Positions 35,041 through 44,223 are shown, counted from the first letter of the stretch. The stretch: DNA of 64,000 nt from Ralstonia soli (GCF_023955655.1 NZ_JAMXHT010000007.1:310001-374000), one strand, 5' to 3'. The notes: generated by a model not told the origin, from the sequence alone. Numbers and translations: made by a program.

Positions 35041-36279
35041 TCAGGCTGCGCGAATCGGCCGCACACTCTCGTCCGGGCCAGCCTCTTCGTCGTGCGCGAC
35101 AATCCCACGCCCACCCTTAGCGGCGCTAAGCTGGTCACCCAGCAGCACGATCGCGCTTCCAAGCATCACACCACCGATCAATGACAGCAGCACCAGCGCC
35201 AGCGAACCCGGGCCCGAACGGCGGTCCGGCAACGTGGGGCCCGAGACAAACCGAGCTTCCGTGATGTGCTTGGTGCGCATTTTCTCGGCAATCAACGTGA
35301 TCTGGTTATAGACCTCCCGGATCTTGTCGTCCTGAAGGTCTTTGCCCGCGAAAACAGCCTGACCCGCCTTCACAAATTCAGCCAGCAATGCATGACCGGT
35401 TTTGGTCCGGCGGCTACTCTCGTCCATGCGCTCAAAAAATGCACTGCGCAGCGCATTCTGCTCCGCATCACGCTCGAGCAAGACAAGTTGCGATTTCAGA
35501 TCGGCAATTTCGCTTTCAATCCCGACCAGCTGCGCCATGGGCGACAGGTAGCGCGACGCATTGCTGTCGCTGGCAGTCGACAGCAGTTGGCGGGCTTCCA
35601 TCTTTGATGCTTCAGGGTACTTGCCCGCGATCGCCCGGGCGGCTTCGAGCCGGCTGGAGGCCTGGGTCAAGGCCAACTTCTTCTGGATAATCAGGTTGTC
35701 GATCTGCTGCTTCTTTTCCTTGGCTTCACCCGCCTTGGTGTAGATCGTGTCCTGCAGATCTTCACTCAGCATGGTGTCCTTGATGTAGTCGCCCAGCAGC
35801 TGGACACGGGCTTGCGCGTTTTGTGCCGACTGATCCTTGAACGTAATCGAGAAACCCAGGATGCCGACAGCGTCGAGCACCCCTTTTGCGTCGGTCATGA
35901 AGCGCAGATCGTCTTTCGACAACGGCAGGACCGCCTGCAGATGCTGCTGTACGAAAGGTTCGCTCAATTTGGCCAGCAAATACTGGCCGTTCACGTCGTC
36001 GAGCTTCTTGTTCTCATCGAGGTAGTGGCGCAGCGTTTCGCGATCCCAGAATGCCGCTCTTTCAGCGTTGTATTCTGCAAACTTGCGCGGAGCGCGCATA
36101 AACCCTTCACTGGAATATTGCCGCCCCATCCAGAAAGCGAATACGAAGATCAGCACGGCAAAACCAACAGAAAATAAAATAATCTGCCGCCGCAACTCCC
36201 AGCAGCGCGCCATCAGCGCTTGCCAATCAATATCAGCGTGGCCGCGTTCCTCATCCATCGCCGCACTACCGTTCTTCAT
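35041..36279 (-). CDS. Wzz/chain-length-determinant-like polysaccharide co-polymerase
   Basis: A 412-residue inner-membrane protein with a helix near each end: IILFSVGFAVLIFVFAFWMG (about residue 35) and SLALVLLSLIGGVMLGSAIVLLG (about residue 365). Between them is a long periplasmic, coiled-coil-rich domain (AGEAKEKKQQIDNLIIQKK). This is the polysaccharide co-polymerase plan, which sets O-antigen or exopolysaccharide chain length. It is shorter than tyrosine-kinase-fused forms and lacks a kinase. There are no glycosyltransferases, Wzx or Wzy nearby, so it is an orphan here. The start at 36279 is the best available; the next in-frame ATG is 7 codons downstream. Confidence 0.7.
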   Translation of the reverse strand: MKNGSAAMDEERGHADIDWQALMARCWELRRQIILFSVGFAVLIFVFAFWMGRQYSSEGFMRAPRKFAEYNAERAAFWDRETLRHYLDENKKLDDVNGQYLLAKLSEPFVQQHLQAVLPLSKDDLRFMTDAKGVLDAVGILGFSITFKDQSAQNAQARVQLLGDYIKDTMLSEDLQDTIYTKAGEAKEKKQQIDNLIIQKKLALTQASSRLEAARAIAGKYPEASKMEARQLLSTASDSNASRYLSPMAQLVGIESEIADLKSQLVLLERDAEQNALRSAFFERMDESSRRTKTGHALLAEFVKAGQAVFAGKDLQDDKIREVYNQITLIAEKMRTKHITEARFVSGPTLPDRRSGPGSLALVLLSLIGGVMLGSAIVLLGDQLSAAKGGRGIVAHDEEAGPDESVRPIRAA

Positions 36280-36697
36280 CACGTTTTCCGTCCAAAAAAA
36301 TTCATCATCGGCGGCAAGCCGCCTAACCGCATTTGTGCCTTTGTTTTCAATTCCGCCAGATTTACCCGGATACCGCTGATATCCCGGTTCTCTTGGTCGA
36401 GGGCGCACGCAACCCCCACCATGAGGCCGTGGAGACGTTACAGCTTGGTGACGCGTCGCACCTATGGAATTGAAGGACCAGCAGAAACAGACGTTGACAT
36501 TTCCGCCATCATTCTGAGATTGCCCAGCCGGCCACCGGAATTCAATATGGGAGGGTACCGATCCGTTGTGCTAATAACCCAGATCGCAACATAACGTAAC
36601 AGGGTGGCGTGTCACCACCCCACTGCAGGGGGACAAGTCTCCAGCGTACAAGCGGGCGTGGCCTGTACGCTTGCCCGCCCCGCGCGGTGGCCGCCTT
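36280..36697. other. Intergenic region without a recognised gene
   Basis: About 418 bp between the Wzz-like gene and the 3' end of the LacI gene. A 6-bp stem GGGTGG-CGTGTCA-CCACCC occurs at about 36602-36620. The base composition is less GC-rich than the flanks. No family resemblance is seen in either direction. It should contain the Wzz-like gene's promoter. Confidence 0.4.
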
Positions 36698-37738
36698 TTA
36701 AACGGGCGGCGGGCAGGTTGATTCCCGAATCACGAGCTCGTACTGCAAGTTCTCGTGCACCGAGTGCGGCTTCAAACCCGGCAGATGCGGGCGATGAATC
36801 GCAACCAGTTGTTCCACCGCCGCATGCGCCATCGCCTGGATCGGCTGACGCACGGTGGTAAGCGCCGGCCAGAGCTGGCGTGAGAGCGGCGTGTCGTCAT
36901 AGCCGCAGATCGAAAGTTCTTCCGGCACCTTGATGCCGCGCGCCTGCGCCACGCGCAGCACACCGGCGGCCATGTCGTCGTTGCCGGCAAAGATGGCGGT
37001 GGGGCGTGGCTCGCAAGAGAGCAAACGCTCCGCACATGCGACACCTGATTCGAACGAGTGCTCGCCCTGCTCCACCAGGCGCTCGTCGACTTCAATGCCA
37101 GCCTGCGCCATCGCATCCCGATAACCGAACACACGCTGGTACGCCGCGCCATGGTGTGGGTCGCACACCACAAAGCCAATGCGGCGGTGGCCCAGACCGA
37201 TCAGGTGCAGCGTCATGTCCCGCGCGGCGGCGCGGTCTTCGGTATTGACGGACAAACCCTTGTGCTCGCGATCGGCCGGAGCGAGGCGCACGTAGTCAAT
37301 GCCCGCTTCATCCAGCGCTGCAATCAACGATGTCACATCCGACACCGGCGGCGTCAGGATGATGCCAGCCAGCGCCCGCTGACGCGCGCTCTGGATGATC
37401 TGCTCGGCGAGGTCCGGATCGCGGTAGTTGCAGGGCGTGAGCAGCAGGCTGTAATCGAGCGCCTGGCAGGCCTCCAGCGCGCCGTGCTGGATGTTGACGA
37501 TGTAGTTGTCGGACGGGTTGTCGTAGACCAGCGCGATGATGTCGGCGCGCTTGCTGGCCAGGCGCCGAGCAGCGGGATTGGGCCGGTAGTCGAGCGTCTG
37601 CATCGCCTCGACCACCTTGGCGCGCGTCTTCTCGCTGATGTTGGGCTCGTGGTTCAGCACGCGCGAGACGGTCTTGATCGACACGCCAGCATGCGCGGCC
37701 ACATCATCAACGGTGACAGCTCCGGCGTTGCGCTTCAT
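36698..37738 (-). CDS. LacI-family transcriptional regulator
   Basis: A 346-residue repressor. The N-terminal helix-turn-helix is VTVDDVAAHAGVSIKTVSRVLNHEP split over residues 8-32, with hinge helix RPNPAARRLAS. The effector domain is periplasmic-binding-protein-like, with IALVYDNPSDNYI, GHRRIGFV and FAGNDDMAAGVL. It lacks an adjacent catabolic gene, but is the only LacI protein in the window and is the likely reader of the palindrome at 28434-28451 upstream of the porin and xylFGH. The sugar effector is unknown. Confidence 0.88.
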   Translation of the reverse strand: MKRNAGAVTVDDVAAHAGVSIKTVSRVLNHEPNISEKTRAKVVEAMQTLDYRPNPAARRLASKRADIIALVYDNPSDNYIVNIQHGALEACQALDYSLLLTPCNYRDPDLAEQIIQSARQRALAGIILTPPVSDVTSLIAALDEAGIDYVRLAPADREHKGLSVNTEDRAAARDMTLHLIGLGHRRIGFVVCDPHHGAAYQRVFGYRDAMAQAGIEVDERLVEQGEHSFESGVACAERLLSCEPRPTAIFAGNDDMAAGVLRVAQARGIKVPEELSICGYDDTPLSRQLWPALTTVRQPIQAMAHAAVEQLVAIHRPHLPGLKPHSVHENLQYELVIRESTCPPPV

Positions 37739-38307
37739 GGTCTGACGATGGTCTGGCGAGGGTGGTTCTGGAACACGGAACGGGCGCAACAACGCGCCCA
37801 CCAATATGTCCGATTTTACCGCCAACCCCCATGTCGCACGGTGCAAAAAAGCTAGCGGGCGCTCAGTCCAAAACAGGGGATCGGCAGCCGCACGAGGCCC
37901 TGCGCGAGGCTGACGCGCAGCAGCACGAGGCCGGTGTGGCGGTCCCAACTTAAACCAACTGGCCTCCTCGAAAGCCGGGGCGATTCATTCGTCGACCAGA
38001 CTCGCCAATAACCAGCTTGCCGTGGTCATCTGCGAAGCCAACGCAGATCCAACGCCATTCTCACAAGCTGCTTGCTGAGCTTGGCGAAGCCTTGTCCGAC
38101 GCATTGTATGGGTGCCATACGCGGTATCGTCGAGTTCAATAACCGCCGTTGCAAGAGCCGTCGGACCCTAGGCGTTCCCGGCATGAGGCGCCTTCGACAG
38201 GCATTGCCCACCGCATCGCACCCTGCGGAAGATATTCCCCCTTGCCAAGGGTGAAGCGCGTATGCTGGGGATTGCCACCTGGCAAGCAATGCAACAGGAG
38301 TATCACC
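37739..38307. other. 569-bp stretch without a recognised gene
   Basis: Open frames here lack ribosome-binding sites and family features. The part from about 37870 to 38260 reads like decayed coding sequence but I cannot assign a parent gene. The last 60 bp should hold the promoter of the small basic-protein gene. Confidence 0.35.
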
Positions 38308-38445
38308 ATGGCCAAGAGTCAATTGCGCGGCAACCGCGAAGCGAAGAAGCCTAAGCAGCCGAAGAAGCCCGCGGTGCCCGCGACTCCGTTCAGCACGGTT
38401 CAATCGCGGGTCGGGAACGACGGTGCCACCAAGAAAAAGACGTAA
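38308..38445 (+). CDS. Small basic protein, conserved hypothetical
   Basis: A 45-residue, Lys-rich protein beginning MAKSQLRGNREAKKPK and ending in KKKT. AGGAG lies 7 nt before the ATG at 38308, an excellent site. I believe near-identical small proteins are common in Burkholderiales, but I recall no function. The composition suggests nucleic-acid or polyanion binding. There is no signal peptide. Confidence 0.7.
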   Translation: MAKSQLRGNREAKKPKQPKKPAVPATPFSTVQSRVGNDGATKKKT

Positions 38446-38561
38446 TCGGGTTGGCCGCAGACTGCCATGCAGGACTGACGCGTAAAGCGTGACGTTCTCT
38501 ATTGCGAATCCAAGCATCCGTATTGAGAGTCGAAAGCGCAGACCAATTTGGGAGGCGCATC

Positions 38562-38879
38562 ATGATCCACCGCGACGCACATCAGACATTCCGGGGGCTT
38601 CCGCTAACGCCCGAGCAAGAGGCGGAAGTCCGTCATTACTTGAACAGGCTTCGCCGGCTGGGCAAACCATGGAATACCCCGGAGTTGCGGGCGATGCTGA
38701 AAGACATGCTTCTGCCGCCAAGCACCGAGGACGACGGCCGCAGCGACGACACTCAGGAGGCATCAGCCGCCGCGGAGCGCGCAACGACGCTCGTGGATGA
38801 AGCCATGGAGCCAATTGAGGCGCACGAGGAATGGATCGCCGCCATGGAAACCGAGAACATGAAAAATGGCGCGCACTAG
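38562..38879 (+). CDS. Hypothetical protein
   Basis: A 105-residue protein of unknown function, start 38562 with GGGAGG upstream. The N-terminal half has a helical, charged stretch (LTPEQEAEVRHYLNRLRRLG) followed by WNTPELRAMLKDML; the C-terminal half is acidic and Glu/Ala-rich. No transmembrane or signal sequence. It runs in the same direction as the small genes on either side but with 100-bp gaps, so separate transcription is possible. Confidence 0.6.
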   Translation: MIHRDAHQTFRGLPLTPEQEAEVRHYLNRLRRLGKPWNTPELRAMLKDMLLPPSTEDDGRSDDTQEASAAAERATTLVDEAMEPIEAHEEWIAAMETENMKNGAH

Positions 38880-39042
38880 GCGCAATCGGCCGACGAGTTT
38901 CGGGCCAAGAGCGATAGCTTTGTGATGGCGCGGGTACATCCGCGTCGTGCAAAGCCTGATGGCTTGCTATCAGGCAATGGATAGTTCGATGGCGTGGATG
39001 GAAAGAGCGTACAGTGGGCTACCCCTTTCAACGGAGATCGCT

Positions 39043-39327
39043 GTGGATGCCTATCCAACTTGCCGCTACAAGGGGTTCGATGTTTATCCCCTGATCTACC
39101 TGTTTGACGCGCCCCGTGAGTGGCATAAGCGGCGCCCTGACCGGTCTTACAGCGCCTCCGTGTTGATCTGCCTGGCAGGCGAGTCGCCAAATGCCGAGCA
39201 TTCCCGCATCTTCCCGCTGCAGGCGATTCAATGGGAGAACGTCGGAACAGCCAAACGCGCGGCTGCGAAGATGGCCGAAGACATCATCGATGGATTTGTG
39301 CCCGGCCAATCCATGATTTCCCAGTAG
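39043..39327 (+). CDS. Hypothetical protein
   Basis: A 94-residue protein starting at GTG 39043, chosen because GGAG lies 6 nt upstream; upstream in-frame ATGs lack such a site. It has a compact alpha/beta look: YKGFDVYPLIYLFDAPREW, a strand SASVLICLAG and a helix GTAKRAAAKMAEDIIDGF. Similar 80-100-residue proteins occur in Burkholderiaceae without known function, to my knowledge. Confidence 0.55.
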   Translation: MDAYPTCRYKGFDVYPLIYLFDAPREWHKRRPDRSYSASVLICLAGESPNAEHSRIFPLQAIQWENVGTAKRAAAKMAEDIIDGFVPGQSMISQ

Positions 39328-39423
39328 CTGCATGAGACCTGCGGCCAGTGCCGGCGCTGCGTCGCCCTTGACTTGCCTTGGCCGACGACTGACCGGTGCT
39401 GGAGGCAGACAGCAGGAGGTCGT

Positions 39424-40284
39424 ATGGTCCGCATGCGCTATGCGGTCGGCTTGGCTTATGAGGTGCACGACCCGACCGCCGATTTCATCTTCAATTTCCA
39501 CGCCGCGCAGACGGCGCGACAGGTGGTCGTCGCCGAGTCACTGCAGTTGACCCCGGCGTTACCCGTTGAGCCCCACACGGAAGCCACGCTGCTCAATCGA
39601 CGCCTACGTGTGCGGGCACCCAAGGGGCACTTCTCCGTCAACTACGCCGCAACCGTCGACATCGACCATCTGCTGACACCGCCTGAACAGCTGTTCGAAG
39701 TCCCCATCGCCGATCTTCCTCTGGATGTCATCAGCTATCTGGCCCCCAGTCGCTACTGCGAGTCGGATCGCCTCATGGAATTTGCGCTGCGGGAGTTCGG
39801 CGGCTCTCAACGTGGCTACCCGCTTGCCATCGCGATCCGGGACTGGGTCTGCGGCTATGTACGATTTGCCCCGCAATCGACGAACGAGCGCACGTCTGCT
39901 GTCAGCACGCTGGTTGAGCGAACGGGGGTGTGTCGTGACTATGCGCACCTCATGATCGCCTTGTGCCGCGCACTGAGTATTCCGGCCCGCTTCTCAAGCA
40001 GCCTCGACTACGGTGCGGATCCGCTGTTGGGTCCGCCGGATTTTCACGCGTTTGTGGAAGTGTTCCTGGGGCAGCGATGGTATCTGGTCGATCCATCGAA
40101 TGCGTCGGTACCCATGGGGCTTCTGCGCATCGGTACGGGGCGGGACGCGGCGGATGTCCCCATTGCCATGGTCTTCGGCAATGTCAAATCGTCGCGACCA
40201 CGGGTGGAAATTCAGGCCATTGCAGGCAGTGCATCGGGATCGAGCATGCCAATCGACACCGCGCAGGGGATCAGCACGTGGTGA
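39424..40284 (+). CDS. Transglutaminase-like cysteine protease-fold protein
   Basis: A 286-residue cytoplasmic protein of the bacterial transglutaminase-like superfamily. The catalytic triad is complete: Cys170 in GVCRDYAHL, His208 in PPDFHAFVEVF and Asp223 in WYLVDPSNAS. The N-terminal 120 residues form the beta-rich domain seen in this group. AGGAGG is 4-9 nt upstream of the ATG. Relatives are proposed proteases or amidases and are often near alpha-E and ATP-grasp (circularly permuted) genes; those partners are absent here. The substrate is unknown. Confidence 0.85.
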   Translation: MVRMRYAVGLAYEVHDPTADFIFNFHAAQTARQVVVAESLQLTPALPVEPHTEATLLNRRLRVRAPKGHFSVNYAATVDIDHLLTPPEQLFEVPIADLPLDVISYLAPSRYCESDRLMEFALREFGGSQRGYPLAIAIRDWVCGYVRFAPQSTNERTSAVSTLVERTGVCRDYAHLMIALCRALSIPARFSSSLDYGADPLLGPPDFHAFVEVFLGQRWYLVDPSNASVPMGLLRIGTGRDAADVPIAMVFGNVKSSRPRVEIQAIAGSASGSSMPIDTAQGISTW

Positions 40285-40298
40285 GAAGTGATCGTAGC

Positions 40299-40559
40299 TC
40301 ACCACTCGTCCGTTGCCGGCGGCTCCTCCTCAACACCAAGGATCACGTCGATCGCAGCCCGCCCAGCCAGTTCGCCAATCAAGTGCGCCCAACGTCGAGA
40401 GAAGGGGCCGCCATGGACTTTGATGCGTTTGCCGATTGCCGCGACGCCGGGGGGCTGTATTGGGCCTTCGATACAAAACCACAAATCGAACATGTCCTCG
40501 GATGTGCCTACAAGCTCCATGTGAATTTCGTAACCCCGGTATTCGGTCGTACGAGTCAT
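40299..40559 (-). CDS. Small hypothetical protein
   Basis: An 86-residue protein from the ATG at 40559, with GGGAG about 7 nt upstream. It begins MTRTTEYRGYEIHMELVGT and has the helix WAHLIGELAGRAAIDVILGVE. No known family that I can name. It is convergent with the transglutaminase-like gene, with 14 bp between stop codons, and is the last ordinary gene before the recombinase remnant and the island. Confidence 0.6.
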   Translation of the reverse strand: MTRTTEYRGYEIHMELVGTSEDMFDLWFCIEGPIQPPGVAAIGKRIKVHGGPFSRRWAHLIGELAGRAAIDVILGVEEEPPATDEW

Positions 40560-40807
40560 TGCGCTACTCCCGTTGCTGGTCGCGATCGCATCTGGAAGAG
40601 TAGGAGCCAGAATTTTTTGCCGCAATGACTTTTGCGATGCAAACCATGAGAGCTCTGGTACGTCGAGACTGATGCCTTCGTATGCCGGACAATCCACAGC
40701 ACCTAGTCCAATTGCGCAGCACCTTTTCGGACGCAAGCATGCTCGAGCAGCCGTTTCTGGCCGGCAAGTGCCCGCTCGCCGGCCAGAAGTTTGTCACCCT
40801 TCGGCCT

Positions 40808-41005
40808 GCTCCGCCGAGGTAGCGAACCGTGCTCTCCAGCTTCGCGTGGCCTAGCAGCAATTGCGCTGCGCGCAGGTTTGTGGTTCTTCGATACATGAGC
40901 GATGCCTTGGTCCGCCGCATAGTGTGGATGCCGCATGCCGTGTCGTTCAGGCCAATGGACGCGATCCAGCGATGCACGAGCCGGGCGTACTGACGGGTGG
41001 GCCGA
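40808..41005 (-). pseudogene. Tyrosine recombinase (phage integrase), C-terminal remnant
   Basis: On the minus strand the frame reads RPTRQYARLVHRWI, then IHTMRRTKASLMYRRT and LLLGHAKLESTVRYLG. These are the HxxR, LLGH and nucleophilic Tyr boxes of a tyrosine recombinase. The first catalytic Arg, the N-terminal core-binding domain and a normal start are missing, and the sequence after YLG is unrelated to the family (the frame itself stays open to 40564). It is therefore a dead fragment. It marks the left edge of the furan-catabolic island, which begins within about 130 bp. Confidence 0.8.
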
Positions 41006-41135
41006 GATCGCTCCGGACGGCCCGCTCCGCTGCAATCAGCGACTCGATACCGTGGGTTAGCGATACGACACCCACCTCATGAAAGACGGCGCACGGTACT
41101 ATCTTCGTCGGCCCTGTCCCGTATATCCCCGTCGT

Positions 41136-42053
41136 ATGGAACTGAAGCAGATCCAGTACTTCATCGCGCTTTTCGAAGAAGGCACCGTCACGCGCGCCGC
41201 CAGACGGCTCAACATCGCGCAACCGGCGCTCAGCATGCAAATCGCCAAGCTCGAAACGGAGATTCGGCAGAAGCTCTTCGAGCGAGGGCCGCACGGCATG
41301 GCGCCGACCGAAGCCGCACGGTTGATGTACCGCCTTTACACGCCGATCATGCGCGACATCGATCACGCACGGGAGCACCTGAGTCGTCGCGATGTCATCG
41401 TGACGGGCCGCGTGTCGCTGGGGATGGTGTCGTCGGAGGCGCAGAGCGTATTGCCCGAATCGCTCGCCCGATTCGATGCGCTTTTCCCGCAAGTCGAAGT
41501 CTCCGTTGCCGATGGCTTCAGCGCGCAACTGATCGACGCTGTCGAATCTGGCCGGCTCGATGCCGCCATCATCAACAAACCGCGCGGACGGCTGACGCTT
41601 CACGTAGAGCCTTTGCTCGTCGAAGAAATGGTGCTGGTGACGAGCGTGGTGCACGGCCCAGAACTGCCCGATGCGATCAATCTCACGCAGCAGTCGGGCA
41701 TCGAATTCGTGTTGCCCACGCGCCGCAACGGCCTGCGCGGCGCGCTCGATGCCGCGCTGATGGCGGCCGACGTCGTCATCCAACCGAAGTTCGAGATCGA
41801 TCTGCTCAGCACCATCGTGCAGTTCGTTGAGCAGAGCAGTGTCGCCACAATCCTGCCGCGCGTCGTGGTGCAGGCGAAAGTGGACGAAGGGCGCTTGCGC
41901 GCACGCACGATCGCGTCGCCGCCGATTGTGCGACACATCATTCAGGTGACGCATCCGAAGCGGCCGATCGGGCCTGCCGCGCAGGCATTGATCGCGATCA
42001 TCACCGAGGAAATCCGGCGCGTGACGGCGGGCGCGCCGGCGCTCTCGCCGTAA
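41136..42053 (+). CDS. hmfR1: LysR-family regulator, HmfR1-type
   Basis: A 305-residue LysR regulator. The winged helix is at residues 1-60 (IQYFIALFEEGTVTRAARRL), followed by the effector domain. It is a clear paralogue of the LysR protein at 55228: both start with M-D/E-LKQIQYFIALFE and share HGMAPT, INKPR and the VLPT-(R/K)RxGLRG block. Two LysR genes flank the furan-degradation cluster of Cupriavidus basilensis as well, hence the symbol. It is convergent with the minus-strand hydroxylase gene (15 bp between stops), so it probably acts at the operon promoter about 13 kb away. The inducer is expected to be a furan acid or its CoA ester. Confidence 0.78.
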   Translation: MELKQIQYFIALFEEGTVTRAARRLNIAQPALSMQIAKLETEIRQKLFERGPHGMAPTEAARLMYRLYTPIMRDIDHAREHLSRRDVIVTGRVSLGMVSSEAQSVLPESLARFDALFPQVEVSVADGFSAQLIDAVESGRLDAAIINKPRGRLTLHVEPLLVEEMVLVTSVVHGPELPDAINLTQQSGIEFVLPTRRNGLRGALDAALMAADVVIQPKFEIDLLSTIVQFVEQSSVATILPRVVVQAKVDEGRLRARTIASPPIVRHIIQVTHPKRPIGPAAQALIAIITEEIRRVTAGAPALSP

Positions 42054-42068
42054 CGATGCGAGCGTGGA

Positions 42069-42773
42069 TCAACCGCGGCGCGGGGTCGTCCGCTCGTGCG
42101 ACGTGCGCGACGCATCGCTGCGCGTGCCAAAGAGCGTATCGCAGATCGGAAACGTGAGATTGAAATTCTGCGTCGCCATCTGCTCGGGATCGTGATGCGT
42201 CACGTGCAGGCGACGCACGGTGTTGATGAACGGCACACGGTCGAGAAACGGACTGTCCGTGACATGCGAGAGCGTGTGCAACCCTTCGTACATCAGGTAG
42301 TACGCGGCCATGGTCAAAAGCGCGATATAGCCTGCATTGCGCGAAAACACGAAGCCGATCAACAAGGCGAGCGGCGTGGCGGCGAGCACGAAAGCGACAG
42401 GCGCAAACGGCGGAAACAGTAGCGCACGCCAGTGCCTCTGTCCCTTGTACTCGAGCGTCACATGCGTGAAAAAGCGATGATGCACGGCGCAGTGACGCTT
42501 GTAGACCATGCTGAAGTATTTGGTCGGCCGATGCAGCACGTACCGGTGCGCGGCCCATTCCGCCCAGTTGCCGAACAGGAAGAGCGGCACGACCGCGAGC
42601 CATTCCGCGAACGTCGGCGCGTGGATCTGCGCGGCGCAATACAGGATCACTGCCGTCGTGAACACGAGCGTGAAGCCCAGATGCATCTCTCCGCGATACC
42701 ACCACGGCGTCGCCTCGACATATTCGTCGCGGAACTTGTAGGATCGCGTGCGAACGTCCTCGTCGTATTTCAT
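42069..42773 (-). CDS. Membrane di-iron hydroxylase, fatty-acid hydroxylase/sterol desaturase superfamily
   Basis: A 234-residue integral membrane protein with four hydrophobic segments and the histidine boxes of this superfamily: HRYVLHR (residues 76-82), HCAVHH plus FFTH (94-104), HTLSH (about 165) and HVTHHDPE (about 188). Such proteins bind a di-iron centre and insert oxygen into, or desaturate, hydrophobic substrates. It is the last minus-strand gene of the furan cluster, 73 bp after the MFS transporter. No role for such an enzyme in furfural/HMF breakdown is known to me; it could act on a furan, a membrane lipid (stress protection) or be a passenger. Confidence 0.8.
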   Translation of the reverse strand: MKYDEDVRTRSYKFRDEYVEATPWWYRGEMHLGFTLVFTTAVILYCAAQIHAPTFAEWLAVVPLFLFGNWAEWAAHRYVLHRPTKYFSMVYKRHCAVHHRFFTHVTLEYKGQRHWRALLFPPFAPVAFVLAATPLALLIGFVFSRNAGYIALLTMAAYYLMYEGLHTLSHVTDSPFLDRVPFINTVRRLHVTHHDPEQMATQNFNLTFPICDTLFGTRSDASRTSHERTTPRRG

Positions 42774-42846
42774 GATGAGCGTCTCCTGTTTTTTCTACCG
42801 GAAGATGCGGGCGCGTTCTTCGCGCGCCCGGTCGTGACTGCACGCT

Positions 42847-44223
42847 TCAGGACGGATTGCGCGCCGCGCTGTTCTCGAGCTTGCCGAGCGTCTCGGGCAC
42901 GACAAACGCGCCCACGAGGAAGATCACGCTGATTGCGCCGACGAAGATGGCGAGCGTCGACGGCAGCTGGCTGGCGTCCTTGGCGACCAGTGAAACGAAG
43001 GTCGGCATCATCCCGCCGATGGCAAAGCCGATGTTCCATGAAAGGCCGGTGCCGGTCGCGCGGATCGCAGTCGGGAATCGCTCGTTCAGGAAAATCAGGA
43101 TCGGCGCGTAGCCCGCGCTGCCGAGCGCGGAAAGCAGCACCGCGTACACGCCGATCATCGTGATGCTCTGCGCGGTGGGCAGCAGCAGGAACAGCCCGGG
43201 CAGTGCGATCAACCGGATGATGCCGATCCACACGAAAGTGCTTTTGCGCCCAATGAACGTGCTCAAATGCCCGGCCGCAACCGATGCGGCCACCACCGCG
43301 ATGCTGCAGATCATCAGGATCGCTGCGGCCGCGCCGTTCGGCGCATGGCTCACGACCTTGAGGAACGTCGGCAGATAGCCTGACGTGAGGTAGTAGCCGC
43401 TGCCGCCGCCCACGGTGAGCAGCAGGTTCACGAACAGCACGCCCCGATAGTCGCGCGAAAAGAGCGTGCGAATGGGCGAGCGCACGACTTCGACCGGCGC
43501 GGTTTTGATCTGTGCGGCGGCTTTGGCGGCTTTTTCCGCGGCGAGCTTCTTCCACAGCGGCGATTCTTCAAGGCCGTTGAACACGAACAGACCGAGCACC
43601 GAACTCAAGATTCCGGTGAAGAACATGCAGCGCCAGCCCCATGCGTCGAAGAGCTCGCCGGGAAAGAGCGACGACATCGCGAGATACGTGAGCGACGCGA
43701 GCAACGCGCCAAGGCCTGCGCCGCCGCCCCCGATCAGCCCGGACACCGCGCCGCGATACTTCGGCGCGACAGATTCGGTACCGATCGTATGCGTCGATGC
43801 CACCACGCCGCCGACGAACACGCCCTGCACGAGACGCAGCAGCAAGAAGAGAATCGGCGCGACGAGACCCACCTGCGCGACGGTCGGCAGCACGCCGAAC
43901 GCCGCCGTCGAAAGCCCGACGCCGACGACCGCGACGATCATCGCACCCTTGCGGCCATGACGGTCGGCATAAGAGCCGAACAGCGCGGAACCGAGCGGGC
44001 GCATCAGCAGCGTCACCGCGAAGGACGCGTACACCGCCGCTAGCGAGAGCATCGCGTGTTCGGACGGAAAGAACAGACGCCCGACAACCGGCGCCACATA
44101 CAACAATACGAACAGGTCGAACAGGTCGAGGGCCCAGCCGAGGCACGAAGCCATCACGGCGCCCATAATCTGGCGCTGATTAACCGGAAGCACGGCGGTC
44201 GCGTCTTGCGTTGCTACGGACAT
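42847..44223 (-). CDS. hmfT: MFS transporter of the furan-catabolic cluster
   Basis: A 458-residue major-facilitator protein (metabolite:H+ symporter type) with 12 predicted helices. The loop 2-3 motif GSYADRHGRKGAMI and the following MFS blocks (VSGLIGGGGAGLGALLAS, YLPTFLK, RFPTAIRATGTGLSWNIG) are present. The start at 44223 has AAGGAG exactly 6 nt upstream; the longer frame from 44244 would begin inside that site. It lies between hmfH and the hydroxylase gene. By position and family it should import furoate, furandicarboxylate or a similar acid; the ligand is inferred. Confidence 0.83.
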   Translation of the reverse strand: MSVATQDATAVLPVNQRQIMGAVMASCLGWALDLFDLFVLLYVAPVVGRLFFPSEHAMLSLAAVYASFAVTLLMRPLGSALFGSYADRHGRKGAMIVAVVGVGLSTAAFGVLPTVAQVGLVAPILFLLLRLVQGVFVGGVVASTHTIGTESVAPKYRGAVSGLIGGGGAGLGALLASLTYLAMSSLFPGELFDAWGWRCMFFTGILSSVLGLFVFNGLEESPLWKKLAAEKAAKAAAQIKTAPVEVVRSPIRTLFSRDYRGVLFVNLLLTVGGGSGYYLTSGYLPTFLKVVSHAPNGAAAAILMICSIAVVAASVAAGHLSTFIGRKSTFVWIGIIRLIALPGLFLLLPTAQSITMIGVYAVLLSALGSAGYAPILIFLNERFPTAIRATGTGLSWNIGFAIGGMMPTFVSLVAKDASQLPSTLAIFVGAISVIFLVGAFVVPETLGKLENSAARNPS

